A stretch of 37,315 bases of DNA, taken from positions 1-37,315 of the forward strand of contig JAFAEM010000042.1 of the NCBI GenBank assembly GCA_023424015.1. The letters run 5' to 3'. The stretch's first letter is position 1; each line of letters starts with the position of its first letter. The position numbers and the translations under genes are program-made. Positions 9,201 through 17,535 of the stretch are shown in pieces. Origin of the DNA: Bacteroidota bacterium. Lineage in GTDB: Bacteria > Bacteroidota > Bacteroidia > Chitinophagales > Chitinophagaceae. Under the pieces are notes generated by a model. That model was given only the letters and a program-made list of their open reading frames with translations. It did not search any database and was not told the origin of the DNA.

Positions 9201-9680
9201 TGGACCGGAGGTTTTAACACTACCGTAAGCTGGAAAGGTTTCAGTTTATTTGCCCGTCTGGATTTCGCCCTCGGACACATCCAGCAGGACTTTATGCAAA
9301 TGTGGGCACTGACCAGCGCGCAGGGTGAGTTTAATGCGACAGATATTGTAAAAGATACCTGGACACCTGAAAATCCAAATGCGAAATATCCCCGGTACCA
9401 ATGGGCTGACCAGCTCAACACGAAGAATATGGACAGACCCAGTGATATGTTCTTTGTAAACTCCAGTTACCTCGCGTTCCGTGAAGTTTCACTGAGCTAT
9501 TCTTTACCTGCACATTTGTTAAGGAAAATAAAGGCGAGTGGATTGAGGCTGACAGTCACCGGTCAGAACCTGGGTTATATTACAAACAGTTTGTTGAATT
9601 TACCGGAGCGGACCGGACAGCAGTCCAGCGCCTATACCATTCCTACACAATTGGTTTTCGGTGCCAACCTAACCTTCTAA
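6264..9680 (+). CDS. SusC/RagA-family TonB-dependent transporter (NanO-like)
   Basis: Outer-membrane barrel that imports sialic acid or sialo-oligosaccharides, driven by TonB. Of 1138 aa, residues 1-24 are a signal peptide ending in SVWAQ, about 26-100 form the carboxypeptidase-regulatory-like domain (VSGTIRSQEDGQPLPGVSVT), EEVVVVGYGTARRSKIT (about 108-124) is the Ton-box and plug entry, and ASATAIYGARASNGVILITS is the SusC-type plug signature. The remainder is a 22-strand barrel ending in Phe (LVFGANLTF). It is the first gene after the operator and is followed by its SusD partner 24 bp later. By location it corresponds to NanO of the Tannerella/Bacteroides sialic-acid systems; the ligand is inferred from context. 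Confidence 0.92.
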   Translation: MRTACFKLGMLISFMLIVASVWAQGKKVSGTIRSQEDGQPLPGVSVTVKGKITGAQTNSAGEYSIDVAEGDVLVFSYTGFATVEQPVGSSSTIDLSLQPGASSKLEEVVVVGYGTARRSKITSSVAKLDAKILETGLRSNPAQALAGTIPGLRVSTGTGRPGSLPSIVLRGGTNFDGSGSPLILMDGQVRGSLSDINPEDIGSIEVLKDASATAIYGARASNGVILITSKRGKTGQSSVNLNVRRGTSFLNVPYNFLSAEDYIKWSRMGVVQAIINGTNGTIASNTALSGVGPRATGNLYKDPVTGAILDGNYDNRAVWSVMRLNDINRELLSQPGWKQMKDAVPTDANGNYDPNGTYADLIYKDFNYGDYGLHDRATIQEYNVGFSGGNDRGAYFANLGYYDEDGLSLKTFYRRLTFTLNGDYKIKDWLKSESSFQFNKANWRDQTLQNGESNYWGRMLSAPPTMRGTNANGELILGRDASDGNPLVNIDKYIRDDQSDKFTLGQSFRVDIMKDLYLKLGGIWMYDEATGESFNRDFRTGLLSISNPNTGWNRTRASSAWFDRTIRQTYNAILNYELNFLGKNNIAAMAGFEYYNAFSRGISASGSQAPTDDFPDLQYTLNNAITQTRGTDTYHNRDRILSGFGRVLYDWDGKYLASFTIRRDGVSRLNGDNQYGNFPAASVGWLIHREDFMSSTRDWLSYMKLRASWGKNGNIGIGTSNAVGLYEVQGAYGSQNPYNGNIGFLQTSLANPSLRWEKTNTTEIGADMGFFNNRLNASIAYYNRVTDDKLALVNLPTSSGFSTIRTNNGSMRNRGVELDASYKILQGRDFTWQVSANAAWNKNTVLKLPYNGNPNNRQDGTQIYDPRTGQVIWVGGLQEGQEWGELFGFVAEGIIRTQKDLDNYNKFDEAAKQAYQNGGAGRGVASQKLIQQYNLNSGRPANNPLYIATQLGDVMWKDIDNNDTIDYRDRVSLGRTIPRWTGGFNTTVSWKGFSLFARLDFALGHIQQDFMQMWALTSAQGEFNATDIVKDTWTPENPNAKYPRYQWADQLNTKNMDRPSDMFFVNSSYLAFREVSLSYSLPAHLLRKIKASGLRLTVTGQNLGYITNSLLNLPERTGQQSSAYTIPTQLVFGANLTF

Positions 9681-9704
9681 TTTATTAGCAAAACTATTTC
9701 GATC

Positions 9705-11267
9705 ATGAAAAAGCTTAAGTATATATTTTATGTGGCAATAGCGGGCATCGCTTTGTCATCATGCCGTAAAACACTGGAACTTGCCCCGGAAGACTATTAC
9801 GGTGATGGGAACTTCTGGAAAAACGAAGCCCAGGTTGCCAACTTTATGGTGGGCATGCATACCCAGTTCCGTAACAACCAGTTTATGTTCCTTCGTCTTG
9901 GCGAAATGAGAGGCGGCGGCTTTAGTAGCGTTGACCGCCAAAATACATCGCTCAATGAACTGACCATCATAAACCAGGCGATTGAAGAAACTTCCGCGGG
10001 CGTTGGCAGCTGGGCAGGATTTTATAATCCCATCCTCCAAATAAACCTGTTTATCCAGAAAGTTGAAGCGATTGATTTTATCGCCAGCGAAAGAAAAAAT
10101 TACCTGCTGGGTCAGGCCTATGCGATGCGAGCTTATTATTATTTCCACCTACTTCGCACCTACGGCGGTGTTCCTTTGAGAATGGAACCAGAAGTGTCGA
10201 ATGGAAATACAGACCCGGTTGCCCTTCGTAAGGCAAGGTCATCGGAAGCCGAAGTACTGGCTGCTGTAAAAGCCGACGTCGATAACGCAGTAACCCTGTT
10301 TGGCTCAGCTGCTTCACCAGCCGATAAAAGCCAATGGAACCCGCAGGCTGCACTGATGCTGAAAGGCGAAGTGTATCTCTGGTCAGCAAAAGTGTACAAT
10401 AACACCGCAGACCTGGCTGTGGCAAAAGCCGCACTCACATCTATAACAGGACCATCCTTGCTTTCAAATTTCGCTGATGTTTTCAAAAATAAAAATAACA
10501 ACGAGGTCATCCTCGCAATGCGCTACCGCGATGGTGAAGCCGAGATGGGAACTGCCTACTCCTATTTTCTATATTCGACTTTTAATTTCGATAACCTGCA
10601 TGTAAAGGATTCGACTACTCTCGGACCTACTTTAGTTGATCCCCTGAATATAGCCAGCGCTCCCTCACAGATCATTCAGCGCTATGCTTACACCTTCGAG
10701 CTGTATCAATCCTATGATCTCGCCGACACCCGCCGTAATGCTACTTTTTATGATTACTATAAAACCACTTCTTCAGGAGGAAATGTAGTGGTCAACGTAC
10801 GCAATACAGCCCTCGTAAAATTCCTCGGTGAAATGAATTCTGCCAACAGAAGGGTATTTACCAACGACTGGCCGGTATATCGGGAAGCCGACCGGTTACT
10901 GATGCTGGCTGAGATCGTTAATGCAGAAGGTGGAGATCCCACTCCATATATTCAGCCGGTTCGTAATCGCGCTTTTGCAAATGCTGATCCGACGCCGTTT
11001 GTGAATGGATCGAAAGATGAAAATGAACTCGCGATTTTTGAAGAACGCATTAAGGAATTTGTTTACGAAGGCAAACGCTGGTACGATATACGCCGGATGA
11101 AATATGGCAATGAACCCCTGGTATTCATCAGTCCCAGTCATCCTTATGGCGTGCTGGATAAAGCAACACATGGCTATAAGATCCTCTGGCCTGTTGAAGC
11201 GGCTATCTGGACCAATGATCCGCTGATCGATCAAACACCCGGATACGCCACGTCAAAACCAAAATAG
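9705..11267 (+). CDS. SusD/RagB-family surface lipoprotein (NanU-like)
   Basis: Surface glycan-binding partner of the SusC protein. The 520-aa precursor has a lipoprotein signal ending LSSC with acylation at Cys20, then RKTLELAPEDYYGDGNFWKNE, the usual SusD N-terminal region. LLGQAYAMRAYYYFHLLRTYGGVPL is the TPR-rich core motif, and the C-terminal RIKEFVYEGKRWYDIRRM is the SusD domain hallmark. In Bacteroides and Tannerella the matching protein (NanU) binds free sialic acid with high affinity. Here the ligand is inferred from the adjacent lyase and sialidase genes. An intrinsic terminator follows the gene. Confidence 0.92.
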   Translation: MKKLKYIFYVAIAGIALSSCRKTLELAPEDYYGDGNFWKNEAQVANFMVGMHTQFRNNQFMFLRLGEMRGGGFSSVDRQNTSLNELTIINQAIEETSAGVGSWAGFYNPILQINLFIQKVEAIDFIASERKNYLLGQAYAMRAYYYFHLLRTYGGVPLRMEPEVSNGNTDPVALRKARSSEAEVLAAVKADVDNAVTLFGSAASPADKSQWNPQAALMLKGEVYLWSAKVYNNTADLAVAKAALTSITGPSLLSNFADVFKNKNNNEVILAMRYRDGEAEMGTAYSYFLYSTFNFDNLHVKDSTTLGPTLVDPLNIASAPSQIIQRYAYTFELYQSYDLADTRRNATFYDYYKTTSSGGNVVVNVRNTALVKFLGEMNSANRRVFTNDWPVYREADRLLMLAEIVNAEGGDPTPYIQPVRNRAFANADPTPFVNGSKDENELAIFEERIKEFVYEGKRWYDIRRMKYGNEPLVFISPSHPYGVLDKATHGYKILWPVEAAIWTNDPLIDQTPGYATSKPK

Positions 11268-11301
11268 TTTTTTCTTACAAGCATTCAGCAGTTTTGACCA
11301 C

Positions 11302-11331
11302 AACCGGGAATATTCCTGTTCCCGGTTTTTT
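11302..11331 (+). terminator. intrinsic terminator between susD and the catabolic genes
   Basis: A perfect 9-bp stem, AACCGGGAA (11302-11310) with TTCCCGGTT (11319-11327), and an 8-nt loop is followed by a T run. It may end the susCD transcript or reduce read-through into the lyase gene 28 bp downstream. Confidence 0.85.
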
Positions 11332-11358
11332 AAAACTTTATTTTCGTCAAATAAATAA

Positions 11359-12312
11359 ATGAACATGAGAAGTGAACACTTGCAGGGTCTGATCGCCGCA
11401 CCCTTTACACCCATGCACCCGGATGGTTCATTGAACTTATCTCTGGTACCTGCTTATTACCAGATGTTGAAGAATAACAATGTTAACGGCGCTTTTATCT
11501 GCGGTTCCACGGGTGAGGGCGTATCGATGACTGCCAAAGAAAAAATGGCGATGGCGGAAGCCTGGGCGGAAGCTACTAAAGCTGACAAGGATTTCAAGGT
11601 GATGATGTTTCTCGGAGGTACCAGCATACAGGACTGCAAGGAACTGGCCTTACATGCAAAAAAGATCGGGCTGTTTGCAATCTCATTCACTTCGCCATTT
11701 TATTTTAAGCCAGCAGGCGTCGACATGTTGGCCAGGGCCTGTGCAGAAGTAGCCGCTGTGGTACCCGACATGCCTTTTTATTATTACCATATCCCGGTAT
11801 TGACTGGCGTGGGATTTAATATGTATGATCTTTTGCAGGCGGTCGATGGAAAGATCCCCAACTTCGCAGGTATTAAATACACCCACGAGGACTTTATGGA
11901 TTTTTTATCCTGCCTAAACTTTAAGAATGGAAAGTATGATATGCTTTGGGGCAGGGATGAAAATATGTTGCCCGCCCTGGCACTCGGTACTAAAGGCGCA
12001 GTGGGAAGTACTTTTAACTATGCACCGGGTCTGTATTATGACCTAATCGAGGCATTTGGGAAAAATGACCTGCAAACAGCCAACCAGCTACAGCAAAAAT
12101 CAATTGACATGATCAGGTTGCTGGGCAAATATGGCGGGATCGCCACCGGTAAGGCTTATATGAAACTGATTGGACTCGATTGCGGTGAGTTTAGACTGCC
12201 TGTAAAAAATATGAGTCCGGAACAGTTTGAATTATTCAGGAAAGACGCAAACCAACTGGACTTCGATAAATTTTGTTCACGCACCGGTAAAACCTCTTCC
12301 GTCAATGTATAA
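11359..12312 (+). CDS. nanA: N-acetylneuraminate lyase
   Basis: Cytoplasmic class I aldolase that splits N-acetylneuraminate into ManNAc and pyruvate. The 317-aa protein is a DHDPS-family TIM barrel: CGSTGEG (residues 48-54) binds the pyruvate carboxylate, YHIPVLTG holds the catalytic Tyr143, and GIKYTHEDF holds the Schiff-base Lys173. Related family members include dihydrodipicolinate synthase, but the T-G-E motif with an IKYT lysine site and the position beside NanM, sialidases and an epimerase make the lyase call strong. It is the first gene of a run of seven with gaps of 3-40 bp, starting 28 bp after the terminator. ATG at 11359 or 11365 are both possible starts. Confidence 0.9.
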   Translation: MNMRSEHLQGLIAAPFTPMHPDGSLNLSLVPAYYQMLKNNNVNGAFICGSTGEGVSMTAKEKMAMAEAWAEATKADKDFKVMMFLGGTSIQDCKELALHAKKIGLFAISFTSPFYFKPAGVDMLARACAEVAAVVPDMPFYYYHIPVLTGVGFNMYDLLQAVDGKIPNFAGIKYTHEDFMDFLSCLNFKNGKYDMLWGRDENMLPALALGTKGAVGSTFNYAPGLYYDLIEAFGKNDLQTANQLQQKSIDMIRLLGKYGGIATGKAYMKLIGLDCGEFRLPVKNMSPEQFELFRKDANQLDFDKFCSRTGKTSSVNV

Positions 12313-12318
12313 TCGATA

Positions 12319-13482
12319 ATGCGGCTGAAGACCATACTAGTTTTTGTTTTGATCATGCCTTTTACAGTATTCACATACGCGCAAAATGCAAAGGGGAATC
12401 GTCTGCATTGGAAAATCGCGGCGGAACTTCCGGCTCCCGAAGGAAAGAATAAATCTCTCGGTGTGGCAGGACCGGTAACCGGTGTACATAACGATGCGCT
12501 GATCGTAGGCGGCGGCGCCAATTTTCCCGATGGCATGCCCTGGCAGGGGGGAAAGAAGAAATACTACGATGAGATTTATATCTACCGTGAACATAAAAAG
12601 TCGCTTGTCCTGCAAAAAGAAGTTGCGAGACTTCCATCTGCTATCGCTTATACTGCCAATTGCTCAACACCTCAGGGGATTGTGTATGCAGGCGGTGAAA
12701 ATGAACAGGGCATCAGCAACAAAGTGTTTCTCGTGAAATGGGACGATACAAAAAAGAACATCCTCTCTAGTGAATTACCCGAACTTCCCCTTCCATTGAC
12801 CAATGCATCGGCGGTGTATGCAGGCAATACTATCTATCTCGCAGGTGGCGAATCCAGCACAATTGTCTCTTCCCGTTTTTTTAAACTTGATCTCAAAAAT
12901 CTGAATGCAGGTTGGCAAAGCTTGCCCGATATTACAAAACCGGTTTCCCATACCGTTATGGTAGCCACGGAAGGAAAGTCCGGAAATGTTTCGATATTCC
13001 TGGTCGGGGGGAGAAAAAGAAATAGTGATGGTATTAGTGAGCTCTACAATACTGTTTTCAGTTTCGATACAAGGAAAGGAAGATGGGAAGAAAAGCAAAG
13101 TCTTCCCTATGCGCTATCGGCCGGAACGGGTATTGCACAGGGGCGAAAGAATATCCTGATTTTTGGTGGCGATAGGGGAAAGACCTTCAACAGAACGGAG
13201 AAACTGATCGCTGCGATCAGTGCTGAGACTAACGAAACAAAAAAATCTGAACTGATCCGGCAGAAAAATGAACTGCAATCATCCCATCCCGGCTTTAGTT
13301 ATGATGTGCTGTTATATGATATTGCAAAGGACGAGTGGAAAAAACTGGATGATATCCCATTTGATTCTCCCGTAACTACCACTGCCGTGATATGGAATAA
13401 AAAAGTACTGATTCCAAGCGGCGAAATAAAGGCCGGTGTTCGTACACCTCAAATACTAGTGGCTAAATTGCCGGGGAGATAA
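12319..13482 (+). CDS. nanM: N-acetylneuraminate mutarotase/epimerase (kelch repeat)
   Basis: Converts alpha-N-acetylneuraminate released by sialidases to the beta anomer used by transport and lyase. The 387-aa precursor has a signal peptide (ending VFTYAQ), so it acts in the periplasm. The mature protein is a kelch beta-propeller: VGGGANFPDGMPW, VYAGGENEQG, YLAGGESS, FLVGGRKRNSDG and LIFGGDRG are the GG-containing blade motifs. A charged insert with a coiled-coil look lies near residues 290-320 (KLIAAISAETNETKKSEL), a feature known in the family. It starts 6 bp after nanA and ends 3 bp before the transporter gene, so the three genes are clearly cotranscribed. Confidence 0.9.
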   Translation: MRLKTILVFVLIMPFTVFTYAQNAKGNRLHWKIAAELPAPEGKNKSLGVAGPVTGVHNDALIVGGGANFPDGMPWQGGKKKYYDEIYIYREHKKSLVLQKEVARLPSAIAYTANCSTPQGIVYAGGENEQGISNKVFLVKWDDTKKNILSSELPELPLPLTNASAVYAGNTIYLAGGESSTIVSSRFFKLDLKNLNAGWQSLPDITKPVSHTVMVATEGKSGNVSIFLVGGRKRNSDGISELYNTVFSFDTRKGRWEEKQSLPYALSAGTGIAQGRKNILIFGGDRGKTFNRTEKLIAAISAETNETKKSELIRQKNELQSSHPGFSYDVLLYDIAKDEWKKLDDIPFDSPVTTTAVIWNKKVLIPSGEIKAGVRTPQILVAKLPGR

Positions 13483-13485
13483 ATC

Positions 13486-14718
13486 ATGAAAAACACTAAA
13501 TCATATCCCTGGATTGTTGTAGCCTTGTTGTGGGTGGTGGCCCTGCTCAACTATATGGACAGACAAATGCTAAGCACCATGAAGCCTTCCATGCAGGTAG
13601 ACATCGTGGAATTGCAGACAGCTGAAGCATTTGGCTTCCTGATGGCGATATTTCTCTATATCTATGGTTTTATGAGCCCGGTGGCTGGTATTATCGCCGA
13701 CAGGGTAAACCGTAAATGGCTAATTGTGGGAAGTTTGTTTGTATGGTCTGCGGTAACCTATGCCATGGGTGTGACTACAAAATATAACGACCTGCTTATC
13801 CTGCGTGGCGTGATGGGTATCAGCGAAGCGTTGTACATTCCTGCAGGACTTTCTTTGATCGCCGACTATCACTCCGGTAAAACCCGTTCACTGGCAATCG
13901 GTATTCACATGACCGGCCTCTATGCCGGCTCCGCGCTTGGTGGTTTTGGTGCAACCGTAGCAGCCAATTATGGATGGCATAGCGCCTTTCATTGGTTTGG
14001 CATCATTGGAATGGTTTATGCACTTGTGCTGATCTTTTTTTTAAGAGAAAAAAGAGATACGGCGGTTACAGATACTGTTGCAACAAAAAGTATTCCCCTC
14101 TTCAAAGGACTTGGACTACTTTTTTCAAATATGGCTTTTTGGGTCATCCTGTTTTATTTTGCTGCGCCGAGCCTGCCAGGATGGGCTACCAAAAACTGGT
14201 TCCCAACTTTATTTGCAGGTAGTTTGAATATGCCCATGGATGAAGCGGGCCCGCTTTCCACGATCACCCTTGCTGTTTCGTCATTTATTGGTGCCGTATT
14301 AATCGGTGGACCTTTATCAGACAGGTGGGTGCAGAAGAACGTTAGAGGCAGGGTATTTACCAGTGCAATCGGTTTGGGATTAACCATTCCTTCCCTGATC
14401 CTGCTGGGATATGGGAATACCCTGGTTTCAGTAGTTGGTGCAGGCATTTTATTTGGGATCGGTTTTGGTATGTTCGATGCCAACAACATGCCCATCCTTT
14501 GCCAGTTTGTTCCAAAAAAGTTAAGAGCAACTGCCTATGGATTTATGAACATGGTAGGTGTATTTGCCGGGGCAGCAGTGACACAGGTTCTGGGAAGGTT
14601 CAAAGACCAGGGAAATTTTGGATTTGGCTTTGCCATATTAAGCGCTATTGTTTTGCTGGCCCTGGTAGTACAGCTTTCATTCCTCCGACCAAAGACAAAT
14701 GATTTTGTTGAGACCTAA
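13486..14718 (+). CDS. nanT: MFS transporter, probable inner-membrane sialic acid carrier
   Basis: The 410-aa protein has about 12 hydrophobic segments and MFS motifs: LNYMDRQMLS in helix 1, GIIADRVNRKWLIVGS in the helix 2-3 loop (the classic G-x-x-x-D-R-x-x-R-K/R signature), and a second related loop GPLSDRWVQKNVRGR in the C-terminal half. The type resembles the anion:cation symporter group. Position between nanM and sialidase genes and lack of any other carrier in the run point to uptake of sialic acid into the cytoplasm, as for NanT in Bacteroides and Tannerella. Specificity is inferred. It is not related to the NanT sequence of E. coli beyond the superfamily level. Confidence 0.82.
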   Translation: MKNTKSYPWIVVALLWVVALLNYMDRQMLSTMKPSMQVDIVELQTAEAFGFLMAIFLYIYGFMSPVAGIIADRVNRKWLIVGSLFVWSAVTYAMGVTTKYNDLLILRGVMGISEALYIPAGLSLIADYHSGKTRSLAIGIHMTGLYAGSALGGFGATVAANYGWHSAFHWFGIIGMVYALVLIFFLREKRDTAVTDTVATKSIPLFKGLGLLFSNMAFWVILFYFAAPSLPGWATKNWFPTLFAGSLNMPMDEAGPLSTITLAVSSFIGAVLIGGPLSDRWVQKNVRGRVFTSAIGLGLTIPSLILLGYGNTLVSVVGAGILFGIGFGMFDANNMPILCQFVPKKLRATAYGFMNMVGVFAGAAVTQVLGRFKDQGNFGFGFAILSAIVLLALVVQLSFLRPKTNDFVET

Positions 14719-14723
14719 AAAAT

Positions 14724-16328
14724 ATGGTAATGATTCAGAAATTTATGTATTGCCTTGTTTGCCTTTTGAGTGTTGCTCCCGCGGCGGTGTTACCCCAGTC
14801 TGCATCTACCTCTGCCGGAGATCGAATCTCAGTATCCTACTCCCAGGTGCCACTATTCAAGAATACCGACTTCAACCAATTGATGAAGCTCACCGTCTAT
14901 ATTCCTCAGGGAAAAGACGTCACTTATAAAAATTTTCAGCTGCAGTTGGATCCTGCCGCGGTACAGGCGATTGAAAAAATGGATGTCATCGTTCGCGATG
15001 AAAGACAACGATCATTTTTGGCTGGTGCATCATTTCATGGCAGTGTCAAACAAGTTTCGCCAGTCACGAATATCCCCGTCAACATACCCCTGCACCAGGG
15101 ATGGAATACGATCTGGTTTGGTGCTAGCTTAAAAGCCAATGCCGATATCGATAATAAAGTTTCAATTAAATTAAAAAGTATTACCACTGAAAAAGGTTAC
15201 GTGTATACTGTTTCGCAAAAGCCAGCAGCTCCTGCAAATTACACGCAGGGACAATACAGGCTTGGCATAGCCATACGTAAAGCCTGGGATGACAGCGTGC
15301 ATACCTATCGTATCCCCGGTATCACCACAACAGACAAAGGAACTTTGATAGCTGTCTATGATATTCGCTATAAACATAGTGGCGATCTTCCCGCCAATAT
15401 CGATGTGGGTATGAGTCGAAGTAACGATGGTGGCCGGAGCTGGGAACCCATGAAGGTCATTATGGATATGGGTGCGCCTCATGAAAACAATGGGATAGGT
15501 GATCCAGCCATATTATTCGACCCCGTTACCAAAAAGATTTGGGTCGCGGCCCTGTGGAGTAAGGGCAATCGTTCGATCGCAGGTTCCAAACCTGGGCTAT
15601 CTCCCGATACCACCGGGCAGTTTGTGTTGGTGAGCAGCGATGACGACGGCCTCACCTGGAGTCAACCCTTCAGTATTACCTCACAGGTGAAAAACCCGGC
15701 CTGGCATTTATATTTTAATGGTCCGGGTAACGGCATCGCTATGAAGAATGGAACACTGGTCTTCCCTTCGCAATACTGGGATGAGACTACGGTGCCCGCT
15801 TCGGTCGGTATTCCTCATTCATCTATCATTTATAGCGATGATCATGGCAAAACATGGAAATCTGGTACCGGCGCCAAACCAAATACCACCGAAGCCCAGG
15901 TGATTGAAACAACGCCTGGCACCCTGATGCTGAATATGCGCGACAACCGAGGTAAGTACAGAAGCGTAGCTACAACAACCGACATGGGTAAAACCTGGGT
16001 GGAGCATCCTACATCTTACTCGGCATTGCCCGATCCCGTTTGCATGGCAGGATTTACAAAAGCCAACTTCAATATAAAAGATCAAAAAAGGGAAATAGTT
16101 TTTTTCAGTAATGTTGCTTCTCAAACCTCGCGGAACCATACCAGCATCAAAGCGAGTACTGACCTCGGCGAGACATGGCCGTCGAAATACCATTTGCTTC
16201 TCGATGAAAGAAATGGCTACGGTTATTCTGCGATCATAAAAGTGGATGATAACACCCTTGGGATTATTTACGAAGGAGAAAGAGATTTGTATTTTATGCG
16301 CGTGCCGGTAAGTGAAATCATCAGGTAA
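14724..16328 (+). CDS. nanH: exo-alpha-sialidase, GH33, with N-terminal BNR-associated domain
   Basis: Releases terminal sialic acid from glycans. The 534-aa precursor has a signal peptide (to about residue 25), a beta-rich N-terminal domain (about 30-165) of the BNR-associated/CBM-like type found in Bacteroidota NanH, and a six-bladed sialidase propeller (about 175-530). Visible catalytic features are YRIPG with Arg196, a second arginine in DIRY, the acid/base Asp in NIDVGM, the tyrosine region NGYGYSAI and its partner Glu in IIYEGERD. Five Asp boxes are present, for example SNDGGRSW (233-240), SDDHGKTW and TDLGETW. It starts 5 bp after the transporter gene. It is clearly different from the next sialidase, which lacks the N-terminal domain. 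Confidence 0.9.
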   Translation: MVMIQKFMYCLVCLLSVAPAAVLPQSASTSAGDRISVSYSQVPLFKNTDFNQLMKLTVYIPQGKDVTYKNFQLQLDPAAVQAIEKMDVIVRDERQRSFLAGASFHGSVKQVSPVTNIPVNIPLHQGWNTIWFGASLKANADIDNKVSIKLKSITTEKGYVYTVSQKPAAPANYTQGQYRLGIAIRKAWDDSVHTYRIPGITTTDKGTLIAVYDIRYKHSGDLPANIDVGMSRSNDGGRSWEPMKVIMDMGAPHENNGIGDPAILFDPVTKKIWVAALWSKGNRSIAGSKPGLSPDTTGQFVLVSSDDDGLTWSQPFSITSQVKNPAWHLYFNGPGNGIAMKNGTLVFPSQYWDETTVPASVGIPHSSIIYSDDHGKTWKSGTGAKPNTTEAQVIETTPGTLMLNMRDNRGKYRSVATTTDMGKTWVEHPTSYSALPDPVCMAGFTKANFNIKDQKREIVFFSNVASQTSRNHTSIKASTDLGETWPSKYHLLLDERNGYGYSAIIKVDDNTLGIIYEGERDLYFMRVPVSEIIR

Positions 16329-16368
16329 TCATTATCAACATATTTCTTTCTCACAGAAATGTTCAGCT

Positions 16369-17532
16369 ATGAAGAAATCAACACTGATACTGGCGGCATT
16401 TGTATGTATTGCCAGTGCGATGGCTCAGGAAACACATATACCCGTATTCGTTTCAGGAACGGAGGGTCATAAATCTTATCGCATCCCGGCTATCATTGAT
16501 CTGCCCAATGGCGAACTACTCGCTTTTGCTGAAGGCCGCGTGCATGGAGCCGGTGATTTTGGCGATATCAATATCGTCATGAAACGTAGCAGGGATAAAG
16601 GCAAAACCTGGAGCGCTCTTCAGCATATCGCCGAGTTTGATACCCTGCAATGTGGCAATCCCGCCCCGGTGGTTGATCTTACCGACCCGCGTTACCCGAA
16701 AGGAAGAGTTTTTCTTTTTTATAATACCGGCAACAACCATGAGGGTGAGGTCAGGAAAGGAAAAGGATACAAACAGGTTTGGTATAAAACATCCACCGAT
16801 GGCGGGCATACCTGGTCTGAAGCGGTGGACATCACCCTGCAAGTGCACCGGCCTAAACAACCGCAAATAGATCCGCGCTACAATTTCTCAGAAGACTGGC
16901 GAACCTATGCCAACACGCCGGGTCATGCCATGCAGTTCCGGTCAGGAAAGTATAAAGGAAGAATCTATGTGGCAGCAAATCATTCTGCGGGTCCGCCGCA
17001 AAGTCAGTCCACCGATTATGACGCACACGGGTTTTATACAGATGATCATGGTGAAACATTTCACTTAGGCGCCAGCCTCGATCTCCCTGGCAGCAACGAA
17101 TCAACAGCGGCAGAGATCAGTGGCGGCCGGCTGATGATCAATAGCCGTAACCAGAATGGTAATATCCGCGCACGTATCGTCGGCATCAGTAGCGATGGCG
17201 GACAAACCTGGGATACGGTATATTTTGATCGCAACCTGCCCGATCCCGTTTGCGAGGGAACAATACTGACGCTTGCAAAAAGAAAACCCAGTGAGAATAT
17301 CATTGCTTTTTGCAATGCCGCTGATGAAAAAAGGCGGGATCACCTCACGCTTCGTATCAGTTATGATGACGGACGCAGCTGGAAAAAGAAAATTGAGATC
17401 TATTCCAATCCCTCCCGCCGTGACGCAGCCGCCTATTCGGATATTGTGCAAATCGATAAGAAACGTATCGGCGTTCTCTTTGAAAAAGATGGGTATTCGC
17501 AGATTGTGTTTACAACCGTAAAATGGAAATAG
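16369..17532 (+). CDS. second exo-alpha-sialidase, GH33, single-domain
   Basis: A compact sialidase of 387 aa. The ATG at 16369 is chosen because it starts a clear signal peptide (MKKSTLILAAFVCIASAMAQ); the in-frame ATG at 16312 overlaps the previous gene. The catalytic domain follows at once: YRIPA (Arg38), LAFAEGR, the acid/base Asp in GDINIV (Asp66), Asp boxes SRDKGKTW, STDGGHTW, SSDGGQTW and SYDDGRSW, the Glu of NESTAAEI, the Tyr of AAYSDIV and a late Glu in VLFEKDGY. The lack of an added binding domain suggests a different substrate range or location from the preceding enzyme. The 40-bp gap before it is the largest within the seven-gene run. Confidence 0.9.
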   Translation: MKKSTLILAAFVCIASAMAQETHIPVFVSGTEGHKSYRIPAIIDLPNGELLAFAEGRVHGAGDFGDINIVMKRSRDKGKTWSALQHIAEFDTLQCGNPAPVVDLTDPRYPKGRVFLFYNTGNNHEGEVRKGKGYKQVWYKTSTDGGHTWSEAVDITLQVHRPKQPQIDPRYNFSEDWRTYANTPGHAMQFRSGKYKGRIYVAANHSAGPPQSQSTDYDAHGFYTDDHGETFHLGASLDLPGSNESTAAEISGGRLMINSRNQNGNIRARIVGISSDGGQTWDTVYFDRNLPDPVCEGTILTLAKRKPSENIIAFCNAADEKRRDHLTLRISYDDGRSWKKKIEIYSNPSRRDAAAYSDIVQIDKKRIGVLFEKDGYSQIVFTTVKWK

Positions 17533-17535
17533 ATC

